DNA from: Candidatus Cloacimonadota bacterium
GTDB lineage: Bacteria; Cloacimonadota; Cloacimonadia; Cloacimonadales; TCS61
Reading direction: 5' to 3'
DNA length: 7,971 nucleotides
NCBI GenBank assembly: GCA_030596265.1
Contig: JAUVKM010000087.1
Location: 1 to 7,971, forward strand
Positions 1 through 5,302 of this stretch are shown piece after piece. The translations under genes were made by a program, and so were the position numbers. Position 1 is the stretch's first letter. Each line of letters opens with the position of its first letter. The notes beneath the pieces were generated by a model that was given only the letters and a program-made list of their open reading frames with translations, ran no database searches and was not told the origin of the DNA.

Positions 1-840
1 TTTGCCTCTGCCAGAACTTTTTGTTTTCTTCATGAAATTATTATGCTAAAAGAAGCCGGACTTATTAAAGGTGGTTCTTTGGATAATGCACTGGTCGTAG
101 CTAACCCGGATACACCAAAAGATGATATAAAACGCTTGAGAAAAATGTTCAATTATCATGAAGAGATAAACGTTGGTCCCGATGGATTATTGAATCATAC
201 ACCTCTAAGATATTATAATGAATTTGTTCGTCATAAAGTTGTTGATCTTATCGGTGATATCGCACTTTTGGGAGTTCCGATAAAAGGTCATTTTCTGGCT
301 GCCAGATCTGGTCATAAAACTAATGTTGAGCTTGTTAAGAAACTTCGCAAGCTTCATAAAAAACAGGTATTGCAAAAAATATATCAAAAGAAAAAATTAT
401 CAGAAGTTGTTTTTGATATTAATGCGATTCAGAAGATCCTGCCTCATAGATATCCTTTTCTGATGATTGATAAAATTATTGAATTTGAAGCCGGAGAACG
501 TATAGTTGGTATAAAAAATGTAACGATCAATGAACCTTTCTTCAATGGTCATTTTCCCGGTCATCCGGTAATGCCGGGAGTTCTCATTATAGAAGCTATG
601 GCTCAAACCGGTGGCATCATGCTGCTTAATGCTCTTGATGATCCCGAAGAACACGTTGCTTATTTTGCTTCTATAAATAATGTGAAATTCCGCAAACCTG
701 TTAGTCCGGGCGATACATTACGTTTTGAATTGAAAGTGATATCTATGAAACGTGGATTGGCTAAAATGCACGGTGATACGTATGTAGGTAGTACAAAAGT
801 TTGTGAAGGTGACTTTCTGGCTAAAGTTATGAAGAAGTAG
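1..840 (+). CDS. lpxC-fabZ: LpxC-FabZ bifunctional enzyme, 3' part (5' end outside window)
   Basis: Fusion of UDP-3-O-acyl-N-acetylglucosamine deacetylase (LpxC, committed step of lipid A synthesis) with 3-hydroxyacyl-ACP dehydratase (FabZ, fatty acid elongation). The frame is open from base 1; an internal ATG at 43 is not the start, because residues 4-7 in front of it already read ARTF, a conserved LpxC motif. Of 279 visible residues, 1-115 are the LpxC C-terminal half: GGSLDNALV at 24-32, EFVRHKVVDLIGD with zinc ligands His78 and Asp82, and SGH with the general-acid His105; their spacings equal those of E. coli H238, D242 and H265. From about 136 FabZ begins: LPHRYPFLMID, then GHFPGHPVMPGV with catalytic His184 and EAMAQTGG with Glu198. 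About 180 N-terminal residues are probably missing, judged from known fusions. The linker at 115-135 is lysine-rich. lpxA follows 42 bases later, so the two are probably one operon. Confidence 0.96.
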   Translation, partial: FASARTFCFLHEIIMLKEAGLIKGGSLDNALVVANPDTPKDDIKRLRKMFNYHEEINVGPDGLLNHTPLRYYNEFVRHKVVDLIGDIALLGVPIKGHFLAARSGHKTNVELVKKLRKLHKKQVLQKIYQKKKLSEVVFDINAIQKILPHRYPFLMIDKIIEFEAGERIVGIKNVTINEPFFNGHFPGHPVMPGVLIIEAMAQTGGIMLLNALDDPEEHVAYFASINNVKFRKPVSPGDTLRFELKVISMKRGLAKMHGDTYVGSTKVCEGDFLAKVMKK

Positions 841-854
841 AGAAGGATAAGGTC

Positions 855-872
855 AAGATTAAGATTAAGATT
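855..872 (+). repeat. Three tandem AAGATT units
   Basis: The hexamer AAGATT occurs three times in direct tandem in the short gap between lpxC-fabZ and lpxA, just before the lpxA ribosome binding site. It looks like a microsatellite whose copy number could change the spacing of the two genes. No known function. Confidence 0.7.
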
Positions 873-878
873 GAGGGA
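873..878 (+). promoter_or_regulatory. lpxA ribosome binding site
   Basis: GAGGGA lies 4 bases before the ATG at 883. It selects that ATG over an in-frame TTG at 871, which lies upstream of this site and would have no site of its own. Confidence 0.65.
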
Positions 879-882
879 AAAT

Positions 883-1656
883 ATGACTGAAATTCATGCA
901 ACCGCAATTGTAGATCCAAAAGCTGTAATTGGTAAAAATTGTGTTATCGGTCCATTTTGTATTGTTCATGAAAACGTGAAATTGGGTGATAATAATGAAC
1001 TCGTTTCCAGCGTTATTATAGATGGACACACAACAATTGGTGATGGAAATAAATTCTTTCACTCAGCAGTTATAGGAACAGATTGTCAGGATTTGAAATA
1101 TCATGGTGAGCCCACACAATTAATAATTGGAAATAACAATACATTCCGAGAATTTTGTACAATTAATAAATCTGCAACAATGGATGAACCTACTCAAATA
1201 GGTGATAACTGTCTTTTTATGGCTTATTCTCATGTTGCTCACAATTGCATTCTCGGCAACAACCTCATAATTGCTAATGCAGTTAATTTTGCCGGTCATA
1301 TCCATGTTCATGATAACGTGATAATTGGCGGCATGGTTGCTCTACATCAATTTGTAAAGGTGGGAGCTTATGCATTCATTGGTGGAAAATCCGGAATTAA
1401 AAAAGATGTTCCACCCTACACACGTGGAGAAGGATCTCCATATATAGTGAGAGGGTTGAACAGTGTTGGACTTCAAAGACGTGGATTTTCTAATGAATCT
1501 ATCAAATCTGTAAAAGATATTTATAAATTGTTTTATAATTCAGGATTAAATACGAGCCAGGCAATGGAAAAGGCTTTAGCAATTCCAAATCTTACAAAGG
1601 AACAAAAAGTTTTCCTCGATTTTATTAAAAATTCTGATAGAGGAATAACTAAATAA
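883..1656 (+). CDS. lpxA: UDP-N-acetylglucosamine O-acyltransferase LpxA
   Basis: First enzyme of lipid A synthesis: it moves a 3-hydroxyacyl chain from acyl carrier protein to O-3 of UDP-GlcNAc in the cytoplasm; LpxC acts next. The protein has 257 residues (E. coli 262) and opens MTEIHATAIVDPKAVIG. Residues 1 to about 185 are hexapeptide repeats of a left-handed beta-helix. The catalytic His is His120 in SHVAHNC (E. coli H125), with the conserved companions His117, His139 (AGHI) and His155 (LHQF). QDLKYHGEPT at 69-78 matches the E. coli QDLKYAGEPT. The C-terminal helical part starts around GLQRRGFS. Gly168 in IGGKSG aligns with E. coli Gly173, the chain-length ruler; glycine there goes with a long (C14-type) acyl chain in E. 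coli, while methionine in Pseudomonas gives C10. Long-chain preference here is therefore a guess. Likely cotranscribed with lpxC-fabZ; an intrinsic terminator follows about 40 bases after the stop. Confidence 0.97.
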   Translation: MTEIHATAIVDPKAVIGKNCVIGPFCIVHENVKLGDNNELVSSVIIDGHTTIGDGNKFFHSAVIGTDCQDLKYHGEPTQLIIGNNNTFREFCTINKSATMDEPTQIGDNCLFMAYSHVAHNCILGNNLIIANAVNFAGHIHVHDNVIIGGMVALHQFVKVGAYAFIGGKSGIKKDVPPYTRGEGSPYIVRGLNSVGLQRRGFSNESIKSVKDIYKLFYNSGLNTSQAMEKALAIPNLTKEQKVFLDFIKNSDRGITK

Positions 1657-1694
1657 GTATTAACTTTAATAAAAAATTGAATAGGTTCAATTTA

Positions 1695-1725
1695 AACCCA
1701 GCCATAAATAGCTGGGTTATTTTTT
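1695..1725 (+). terminator. Intrinsic terminator after lpxA
   Basis: AACCCAGC (1695-1702) pairs perfectly with GCTGGGTT (1711-1718) around an 8-base loop, followed by ATTTTTT. It ends the lpx transcription unit and shields the convergent island. Confidence 0.9.
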
Positions 1726-1780
1726 AAAAACAACTACGATCAAAATTTATCATCCCGACTTTGTAATTAAGTGAATGTGC

Positions 1781-1907
1781 TAATGTTTGGATTGAGTGGC
1801 GGGAATCCGGCAGCTGCCGGATCACGACCGAACAAACCGACCAAACCTGAATCGGAACGATTCAGACAAAAACAAACCACCCAGCCTACCTGCTGACACG
1901 CTTGTTA
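1781..1907. repeat. attC-like palindromic element, copy 1 (left)
   Basis: GC-rich folded element ending in TAA/TTA, marking the left edge of the lipoprotein unit. Inside are the perfect 18-bp palindrome ATCCGGCAGCTGCCGGAT (1805-1822), an A/C-rich stretch almost free of G and T, and the hairpin CTGAATCG-GAA-CGATTCAG (1847-1865). From 1821 to 1907 it matches 2691-2776 with about four differences including one indel. The right end, read on the minus strand, is GGTAACAAGCGTGTCAGCA, which resembles the start of Vibrio cholerae attC repeats (TAACAAACG...). The outer stem of this copy is poorly kept on the left (GATTGAGTGG does not pair well with CTGCTGACACG). Integron attC is the best family guess; a MITE-like element is the alternative. 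Confidence 0.6.
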
Positions 1908-1974
1908 CCAGCATTTTACGAACAAAGAAAAATTTTGATAGTATTGTATTATAGATTTCATAAAATCTCAATAA

Positions 1975-2598
1975 TTAATTTGATATTACAGTAAATAATT
2001 TATCCGAATCAAACATATCTTTTGGCGAAATTACTTTCTCATTATATGGAATTTTATCTTTGTATCTTTCAAACATCATTTTTTTTACAATTGGGTCAGA
2101 TAAATTAAAAGACTTTAGCATTTTCAAATCACCTATTTCTACTCCTATTGAATTTTTGTAAATTTTCCAAACAAGCTCGGAACAATAAATTCTTTCATCT
2201 GACCATTCAAAATAAATATCATAAGATTTACCTTTATACTGTTCACCAATTTTTTTCATTTTAGAAAGATTTTTGTTAGTTAATAAAGTTTTCCAATCTT
2301 TGAGCCGTTTGACCACATAATGTTTATTTACACCTCTATTAATCCATTTTTTTATAGGAGTTATTTTTACTGGTTGTATTGCTTCATAAACAAATTCATC
2401 ACCATCAATTATATAAATTATACCCATATGGCTATATTTTGAGTTGGTTGCTTTTTGGATTGCATTGCTTTGTCTTGATTTTGATATTTGAAAAATTATG
2501 TCTCCATTCTGAAGGATTAAACCTTTATTACAGGAAGATAGAAACATAATTATGATTAGAATTGATGTAACTCTAAATATTCTTTTCATCATTTTCAT
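1975..2598 (-). CDS. YiiX/NlpC-P60-like (permuted papain fold) lipoprotein
   Basis: Predicted 207-residue lipoprotein. Residues 1-23 are a lipoprotein signal: KMMKR, a hydrophobic stretch (VTSILIIIMFL) and the lipobox LSSC with Cys23. The mature part begins with LQNGDIIF (29-36), then YSHMGII with His57, FVYEAI (69-74), and YFEWSDERIYCSELVW (129-144) with Cys139. Order His before Cys, and the GDIIF...SHxG...YCSELVW pattern, is that of circularly permuted NlpC/P60 enzymes of the YiiX type, thiol hydrolases that may act on peptidoglycan or lipid amides; the true substrate is unknown. Both catalytic residues are present, so it is probably active at a membrane. The ATG at 2598 was chosen over an in-frame ATG at 2631 because GGAGAG lies 7 bases before it. 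It is the only gene of a cassette-like unit, and its AT-rich, lysine- and isoleucine-rich content differs from the neighbouring housekeeping genes. Confidence 0.85.
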   Translation of the reverse strand: MKMMKRIFRVTSILIIIMFLSSCNKGLILQNGDIIFQISKSRQSNAIQKATNSKYSHMGIIYIIDGDEFVYEAIQPVKITPIKKWINRGVNKHYVVKRLKDWKTLLTNKNLSKMKKIGEQYKGKSYDIYFEWSDERIYCSELVWKIYKNSIGVEIGDLKMLKSFNLSDPIVKKMMFERYKDKIPYNEKVISPKDMFDSDKLFTVISN

Positions 2599-2605
2599 TA
2601 ATTTT

Positions 2606-2611
2606 CTCTCC
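2606..2611 (-). promoter_or_regulatory. Ribosome binding site of the YiiX-like gene
   Basis: On the minus strand this reads GGAGAG, 7 bases before the ATG at 2598. It fixes the start: the longer frame opening at 2631 would run through this site. Confidence 0.75.
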
Positions 2612-2658
2612 ATTAATTTTACGATTAACAAACTACCAATAATTACAACAATTGCTGG

Positions 2659-2776
2659 TAATGTTTGGCGTGTGCGGCGGGATCGGAACGATCACGACCG
2701 AACAAACCGACCAAACCTGAATCGGTACGATTCAGACCAAAACAAACCACCCAGCCTACCGCTGACACGTTTGTTA
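2659..2776. repeat. attC-like palindromic element, copy 2 (middle)
   Basis: Lies between the two cassette-like units. Its outer arms pair as CGTGT + GCGG (2669-2677) with CCGC + TG + ACACG (2759-2769): a 9-bp stem with two unpaired bases on one arm, like the L boxes of attC with extrahelical bases. Inside are the hairpins GATCG-GAA-CGATC (2681-2693) and CTGAATCG-GTA-CGATTCAG (2717-2735). On the minus strand it opens GGCATAACAAACG, close to Vibrio attC repeats, and ends CCAAACATTACC; on the plus strand it ends GTTATGC, near the attC GTTRRRY core. Length about 112 bases between the TAA and TTA ends, within the attC range. Confidence 0.62.
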
Positions 2777-3580
2777 TGCCTATTTTCTAATTTTAATTTC
2801 AAGATGTTCTTTAATCTGGTCGGTGATTATGCGGTAGAGTTCTATTATTTCTTCCAAAATTTTCCTTAGTTCTGGAGCAGAATCCAAATATCTTTTTTTG
2901 TTTACCTCTTGCATTTCTTCAAGTAATTTTACCTCTTCATAATCAGGTCTTGATATTGAATTGAATAGAACAGTTGCATCCTGTAATAATCTTTTGTATC
3001 TGTGTAAATTATCAAATGAATCTTTGTCGATGTAAGCTCTGTACTTATATAAGTTTTCAGTTAAAAAATATAATTCTTGCCCTAGACCATAACAACAAAA
3101 ATTTGAATCATTTTCTTTTATTTGTTTTTCAGAACTTTCAACCGATTCTTGAAGTTGATTTTTTAGTCTATAAACTAACTCAAGAATTTCAGGATAAATG
3201 AAGTCTTTTTTCTCCTCAATCTTTTTTAATCTTTCTTTTTCAATTTCTAGCAGAGCTTTTTTAATTTCTGTAGTTTCTGAAAATTTTGAATCTATATATT
3301 TCGCGAGCCATTTTTTAAGCAAATAGAAGAATAGAGCAACAATTCCTGAAATAATTCCAGCTTGTTTTAATATGTCTAAAATCATTTCTTTCATATGTAC
3401 TCACTTAGTTTAACACTGAAGATTATAAATTTGCTATAACTTGGATGCAGCATTATAGTTCTTCTTTTTTGGTTAGATAACAACAATTGCAAAAAAAAAT
3501 CATTTATCATTTTACTCTCTCCAATGGCTTCATACTTTTTCATCAAGAAACTTTACTTTATCATCTGCAAATAGGCATAA
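2774..3580 (-). mobile_element. Cassette-like unit carrying the membrane coiled-coil gene
   Basis: An 807-bp unit bounded by a perfect 12-bp inverted pair, TTATGCCTATTT (2774-2785) and AAATAGGCATAA (3569-3580). The pair differs in sequence from that of the neighbouring unit, as expected if each unit carries its own recombination-site ends. It holds one minus-strand gene with a non-coding leader of about 175 bases, long for a cassette; the stop codon falls inside the left end. Confidence 0.5.
2780..3394 (-). CDS. Membrane-anchored coiled-coil protein of unknown function
   Basis: I do not recognise a family for this 204-residue protein. Residues 12-27 (AGIISGIVALFFYLLK) form one N-terminal membrane segment followed by lysines, so the rest is probably cytoplasmic. 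Residues 42-64 are charged and helical with heptad-like spacing (IKKALLEIEKERLKKIEEKK), a likely coiled coil. The remainder looks all-helical and rich in Lys, Glu and Leu; there is a CC pair at 100-101 (NFCCYG) but no catalytic motif that I can see. The start is the ATG at 3394, with only a weak ribosome binding site (AAGTGAG, 5 bases upstream); Met4 is an alternative. The TAG stop lies within the 12-bp end of the cassette-like unit, directly before GCATAAC of the attC-like element. Small single-membrane helical proteins are common cassette cargo; a defence or stress role would be a guess. Confidence 0.72.
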   Translation of the reverse strand: MKEMILDILKQAGIISGIVALFFYLLKKWLAKYIDSKFSETTEIKKALLEIEKERLKKIEEKKDFIYPEILELVYRLKNQLQESVESSEKQIKENDSNFCCYGLGQELYFLTENLYKYRAYIDKDSFDNLHRYKRLLQDATVLFNSISRPDYEEVKLLEEMQEVNKKRYLDSAPELRKILEEIIELYRIITDQIKEHLEIKIRK

Positions 3581-3697
3581 TGGGGCGAGCGTGTGTTGCG
3601 TGTGAAGAAAGAAAGCTCGCTTTCGCTTAATGACGCAAACACGTATGATAGGCGAAGTTCGCTGAGCCTAACGTGCGGGTTACACGCTCGCCCCAAT
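3569..3697. repeat. Large nested palindrome at the right edge of the cassette region
   Basis: GC-rich element with an outer perfect 13-bp stem, GGGGCGAGCGTGT (3582-3594) with ACACGCTCGCCCC (3682-3694). Within it are a second pair, GTGTTGCGT with ACGCAAACAC (one bulge), and an inner hairpin GAAAGC-TC-GCTTTC (3611-3624). Its left end GGCATAA is the boundary of the coiled-coil unit. It differs in sequence from the two elements at 1781 and 2659 but has similar size, folding and end position, so it may be a third attC-like site of another subtype. A 60-codon open frame across it (3593-3775, plus) is a by-product of the repeat. Confidence 0.6.
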
Positions 3698-3727
3698 AGG
3701 CAAAAAAGCGAAGCGTATTTTGCCTAT
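3696..3727. repeat. 10-bp stem hairpin beside the large palindrome
   Basis: ATAGGCAAAA (3696-3705) pairs perfectly with TTTTGCCTAT (3718-3727) around a 12-base loop. TATGATAGGC at 3644-3653 is repeated inverted at 3722-3731, tying it to the large palindrome. The ends resemble the ATAGGC ends of the coiled-coil unit. Confidence 0.6.
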
Positions 3728-3753
3728 CATATGTACGCTGCGTCCACCAAAAA

Positions 3754-3827
3754 GGTACGCATAACTAACCTATAGTTACACTAAAAGGTTCGTCATAACT
3801 CCAACTTTTTGGTTCGCAATAACTCCA
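3754..3827 (-). repeat. Three degenerate GTTAT...ACC direct repeats
   Basis: On the minus strand three units follow each other: TGGAGTTATTGCGAACC (3827-3811), TGGAGTTATGACGAACC (3803-3787; 15 of 17 the same) and TTAGTTATGCGTACC (3768-3754, more diverged). Each is followed by an A or T run. Multiple spaced short repeats of this kind are found at the ends of some insertion sequences, for example the IS21 family, but no transposase lies in the window. Function unknown. Confidence 0.5.
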
Positions 3828-4103
3828 TTTCAATTTTTTCACTCTTCTTTTAGTAAACATATCATTAATACAAAACCGAAATTGGTTAAATGAATTTTAA
3901 GTGTCAATTAGAAAAAGTTTAATCGTTTAGTAGTTTAGTGGTTGAAAAAAGAAAATGGATATGAAAAATCTGAGATTCTTCCGACTTCACTCCGATTTTT
4001 GTGACTACACCGCGACAAATCGTCGAATACCTTATAAGTTTATCTTCCAGCCTTCTCCGGCATCTGGCGGATTCGATTTGGCAGACAGAAAGATATAGAA
4101 TTG
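3828..4103. other. Gene-free AT-rich stretch with degenerate repeat debris
   Basis: I see no gene, RNA or convincing promoter here. 3971-4025 (GATTCTTCCGACTTCACTCC... and CGAC-AAATC-GTCG) looks like decayed members of the dispersed 'GAATCTTC...' intergenic repeats found in many bacterial genomes; 4050-4086 is a short GC-richer patch. Similarity to such repeats is from memory. Confidence 0.4.
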
Positions 4104-4145
4104 TACATTTCTTCTTGTTGATAAGTTCAACTTGCTAACGAGCAA
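4104..4145. repeat. 42-bp direct repeat, copy A
   Basis: Matches 4234-4275 over 42 positions with three differences (4111, 4137, 4143). Contains GTTGA-TAAGT-TCAAC and, only in this copy, the hairpin TTGCT-AACG-AGCAA. Not coding. Confidence 0.85.
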
Positions 4146-4168
4146 CTTCTTAAGTTCCTTTTTCTGTC

Positions 4169-4189
4169 ATCCTCAGCTTGACTGGGGAT
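4169..4189. repeat. Intergenic hairpin between the 42-bp repeats
   Basis: ATCCTCAG (4169-4176) pairs with CTGGGGAT (4182-4189) with one G-T pair and loop CTTGA. The GTCATCCTCAGCTTGACTGG type of sequence is a common dispersed intergenic repeat in bacteria (from memory). Five Ts follow a few bases later, so weak plus-strand termination is possible. Confidence 0.55.
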
Positions 4190-4212
4190 CTTGTTTTTCT
4201 AAATAATCTGTC

Positions 4213-4232
4213 CCCACGACTGAAGTCATGGG
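4213..4232. repeat. CCCACGACT palindrome
   Basis: CCCACGACT pairs with AGTCATGGG, one mismatch, two-base loop. It resembles the dispersed CCCACGACT...AGTCGTGGG intergenic palindrome seen in diverse genomes. It abuts copy B of the 42-bp repeat. Confidence 0.5.
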
Positions 4233-4233
4233 C

Positions 4234-4275
4234 TACATTTTTTCTTGTTGATAAGTTCAACTTGCTGACGAGAAA
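4234..4275. repeat. 42-bp direct repeat, copy B
   Basis: Second copy, exactly 130 bases after copy A. The TTGCT/AGCAA hairpin of copy A is broken here (AGAAA), while TTCTTGT/ACGAGAA can pair as an outer stem. Confidence 0.85.
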
Positions 4276-4286
4276 ATTGACCCTAC

Positions 4287-4319
4287 AAAAAAAGCCCCTC
4301 AGTTTTCACTGAAGGGCTT
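4287..4319 (-). terminator. Intrinsic terminator after secF
   Basis: On the minus strand AAGCCCTTCAGT and ACTGAGGGGCTT form a 12-bp stem (one G-U pair) closed by a GAAA tetraloop, ending in seven Ts. It starts 18 bases after the secF stop and ends the secDF transcription unit. Confidence 0.93.
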
Positions 4320-4337
4320 AATATATTATTGTTCTAA

Positions 4338-5294
4338 TTATTTCTTTTTACCGCGTGTTCCCATTTTCTTTTCTCTTTTATTGAAGTGTTCAACCATTAA
4401 AGGACTTGCCACGAAGATAGAAGAATAAGTACCAACAAGCACTCCAACTAATATTGCAAATGCAAAGTCATGGATAACAGATCCACCAAAGAGGTAAAGA
4501 CTAAGAACAACCACAAATGTTGTAAGTGAAGTTATGATAGTTCTACTAAGCGTTTCATTAATACTATGATTAATTACACTACCATAAGATTCTTTTCTGT
4601 AAATTTTGAGATCCTCACGAATCCTATCGAAAACAACGATAGTATCATTCAAGGAATAACCAACAATCATAAGAAGTGCAGCCACGATAGAAAGACTTAT
4701 ATCTATTCCTAATATTGAAAAAATACCAATTGTTATAAGAATATCATGGAAAAGAGCAGCAACCGCAGCGAGACCGAATGTGAATTCAAATCTCCACCAG
4801 ATGTAGAGGATAATTCCAAGTAATGCCCAGAATATAGCAAGGATAGCTTTACCTTTAAGCTCTTCACCTATCTTTGGTCCCACTTCTTCCTGAAGACGGA
4901 TCAGTGTTTTATTATCTACATTATCAGGGAATTCCTTCTTGATAATTTCAATTATTTTTGTACTTGTTTTATCTTTCATATCACCCACAGCCTGGGTTTT
5001 GATAAGAATAAATTGTTTCCCTTCTGCTCCTTTTATTTCCTGGATCTCAGCATCCTGGATACCGGCATTTGTAAGTGCATCTCGGATAGCTTGAATTTCT
5101 ACTACTTGCGTACCTTCTTTTACTGGTGTTAATTCAAGTTCCATAGACACACCACCTGTAAAATCGATACTGTAATTTGGACCTTTATTAATTACAAGCG
5201 AAACGATCCCTGCAAGAATGATAACTAATGAAATTGCAAATGCAATTCTTCTTTTTCCAATGAAGTCAATTTTTGTTTTTCCAAAAAATCTCAT
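4338..5294 (-). CDS. secF: Protein translocase subunit SecF
   Basis: Partner of SecD in the inner-membrane complex that uses the proton gradient to finish protein export through SecYEG. The 318 residues (E. coli 323) hold a first membrane segment at 15-36, IDFTGG (43-48) opening the periplasmic P1 domain, EEVGPKIGEEL (136-146), and five more membrane segments from about 148 to 300. Asp217 in GYSLNDTIVVFDRIRED matches E. coli SecF D213 and Arg251 in ETLSRT matches R247; both belong to the proton-relay site. The C-terminus is a basic tail (KREKKMGTRGKKK) facing the cytoplasm. AGGGGG overlaps the TAG stop of secD and lies before the ATG, so the gene is translationally tied to secD with an 8-base gap. 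Kept as a separate protein, unlike the usual fused SecDF of Bacteroidota. Confidence 0.97.
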   Translation of the reverse strand: MRFFGKTKIDFIGKRRIAFAISLVIILAGIVSLVINKGPNYSIDFTGGVSMELELTPVKEGTQVVEIQAIRDALTNAGIQDAEIQEIKGAEGKQFILIKTQAVGDMKDKTSTKIIEIIKKEFPDNVDNKTLIRLQEEVGPKIGEELKGKAILAIFWALLGIILYIWWRFEFTFGLAAVAALFHDILITIGIFSILGIDISLSIVAALLMIVGYSLNDTIVVFDRIREDLKIYRKESYGSVINHSINETLSRTIITSLTTFVVVLSLYLFGGSVIHDFAFAILVGVLVGTYSSIFVASPLMVEHFNKREKKMGTRGKKK

Positions 5295-5302
5295 CGTTCC
5301 CC

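Larger units (their letters stand above)
1905..2661 (-). mobile_element. Cassette-like unit carrying the YiiX-like lipoprotein gene
   Basis: A 757-bp unit bounded by a perfect 9-bp inverted pair: TTACCAGCA at 1905-1913 and TGCTGGTAA at 2653-2661. It contains one minus-strand gene with a leader of about 60 bases and a tail of about 60 bases. On each side lies an attC-like element. In integron cassettes the start (TTRRRY) and end (RYYYAA) of one cassette are complementary because both come from one attC site; this unit shows the same logic. No integrase gene is in the window, and mobility is inferred. Confidence 0.5.

Noticed and set aside
871..882. TTG at 871 as the lpxA start
   Set aside because: It lies before the ribosome binding site at 873-878 and adds four residues not seen in LpxA proteins.
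2599..2631. ATG at 2631 as the start of the lipoprotein gene
   Set aside because: The GGAGAG site lies inside this extension, and the shorter form gives a normal lipoprotein signal.
1784..2773. CRISPR array
   Set aside because: Only two long similar copies exist, about 880 bases apart with a gene between them; no short regular repeats and no cas gene.
2552..2869. 105-codon plus-strand open frame
   Set aside because: It lies opposite the start of the lipoprotein gene, the attC-like element and the end of the coiled-coil gene; no family features and no ribosome binding site.
3593..3775. 60-codon plus-strand open frame
   Set aside because: It runs through the large palindrome and the 10-bp hairpin, has no ribosome binding site, and its codons are dictated by repeat structure.
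1727..4290. Integrase or transposase gene
   Set aside because: Looked for on both strands among the accessory genes; neither protein has recombinase motifs, so any enzyme moving these units must be encoded elsewhere.
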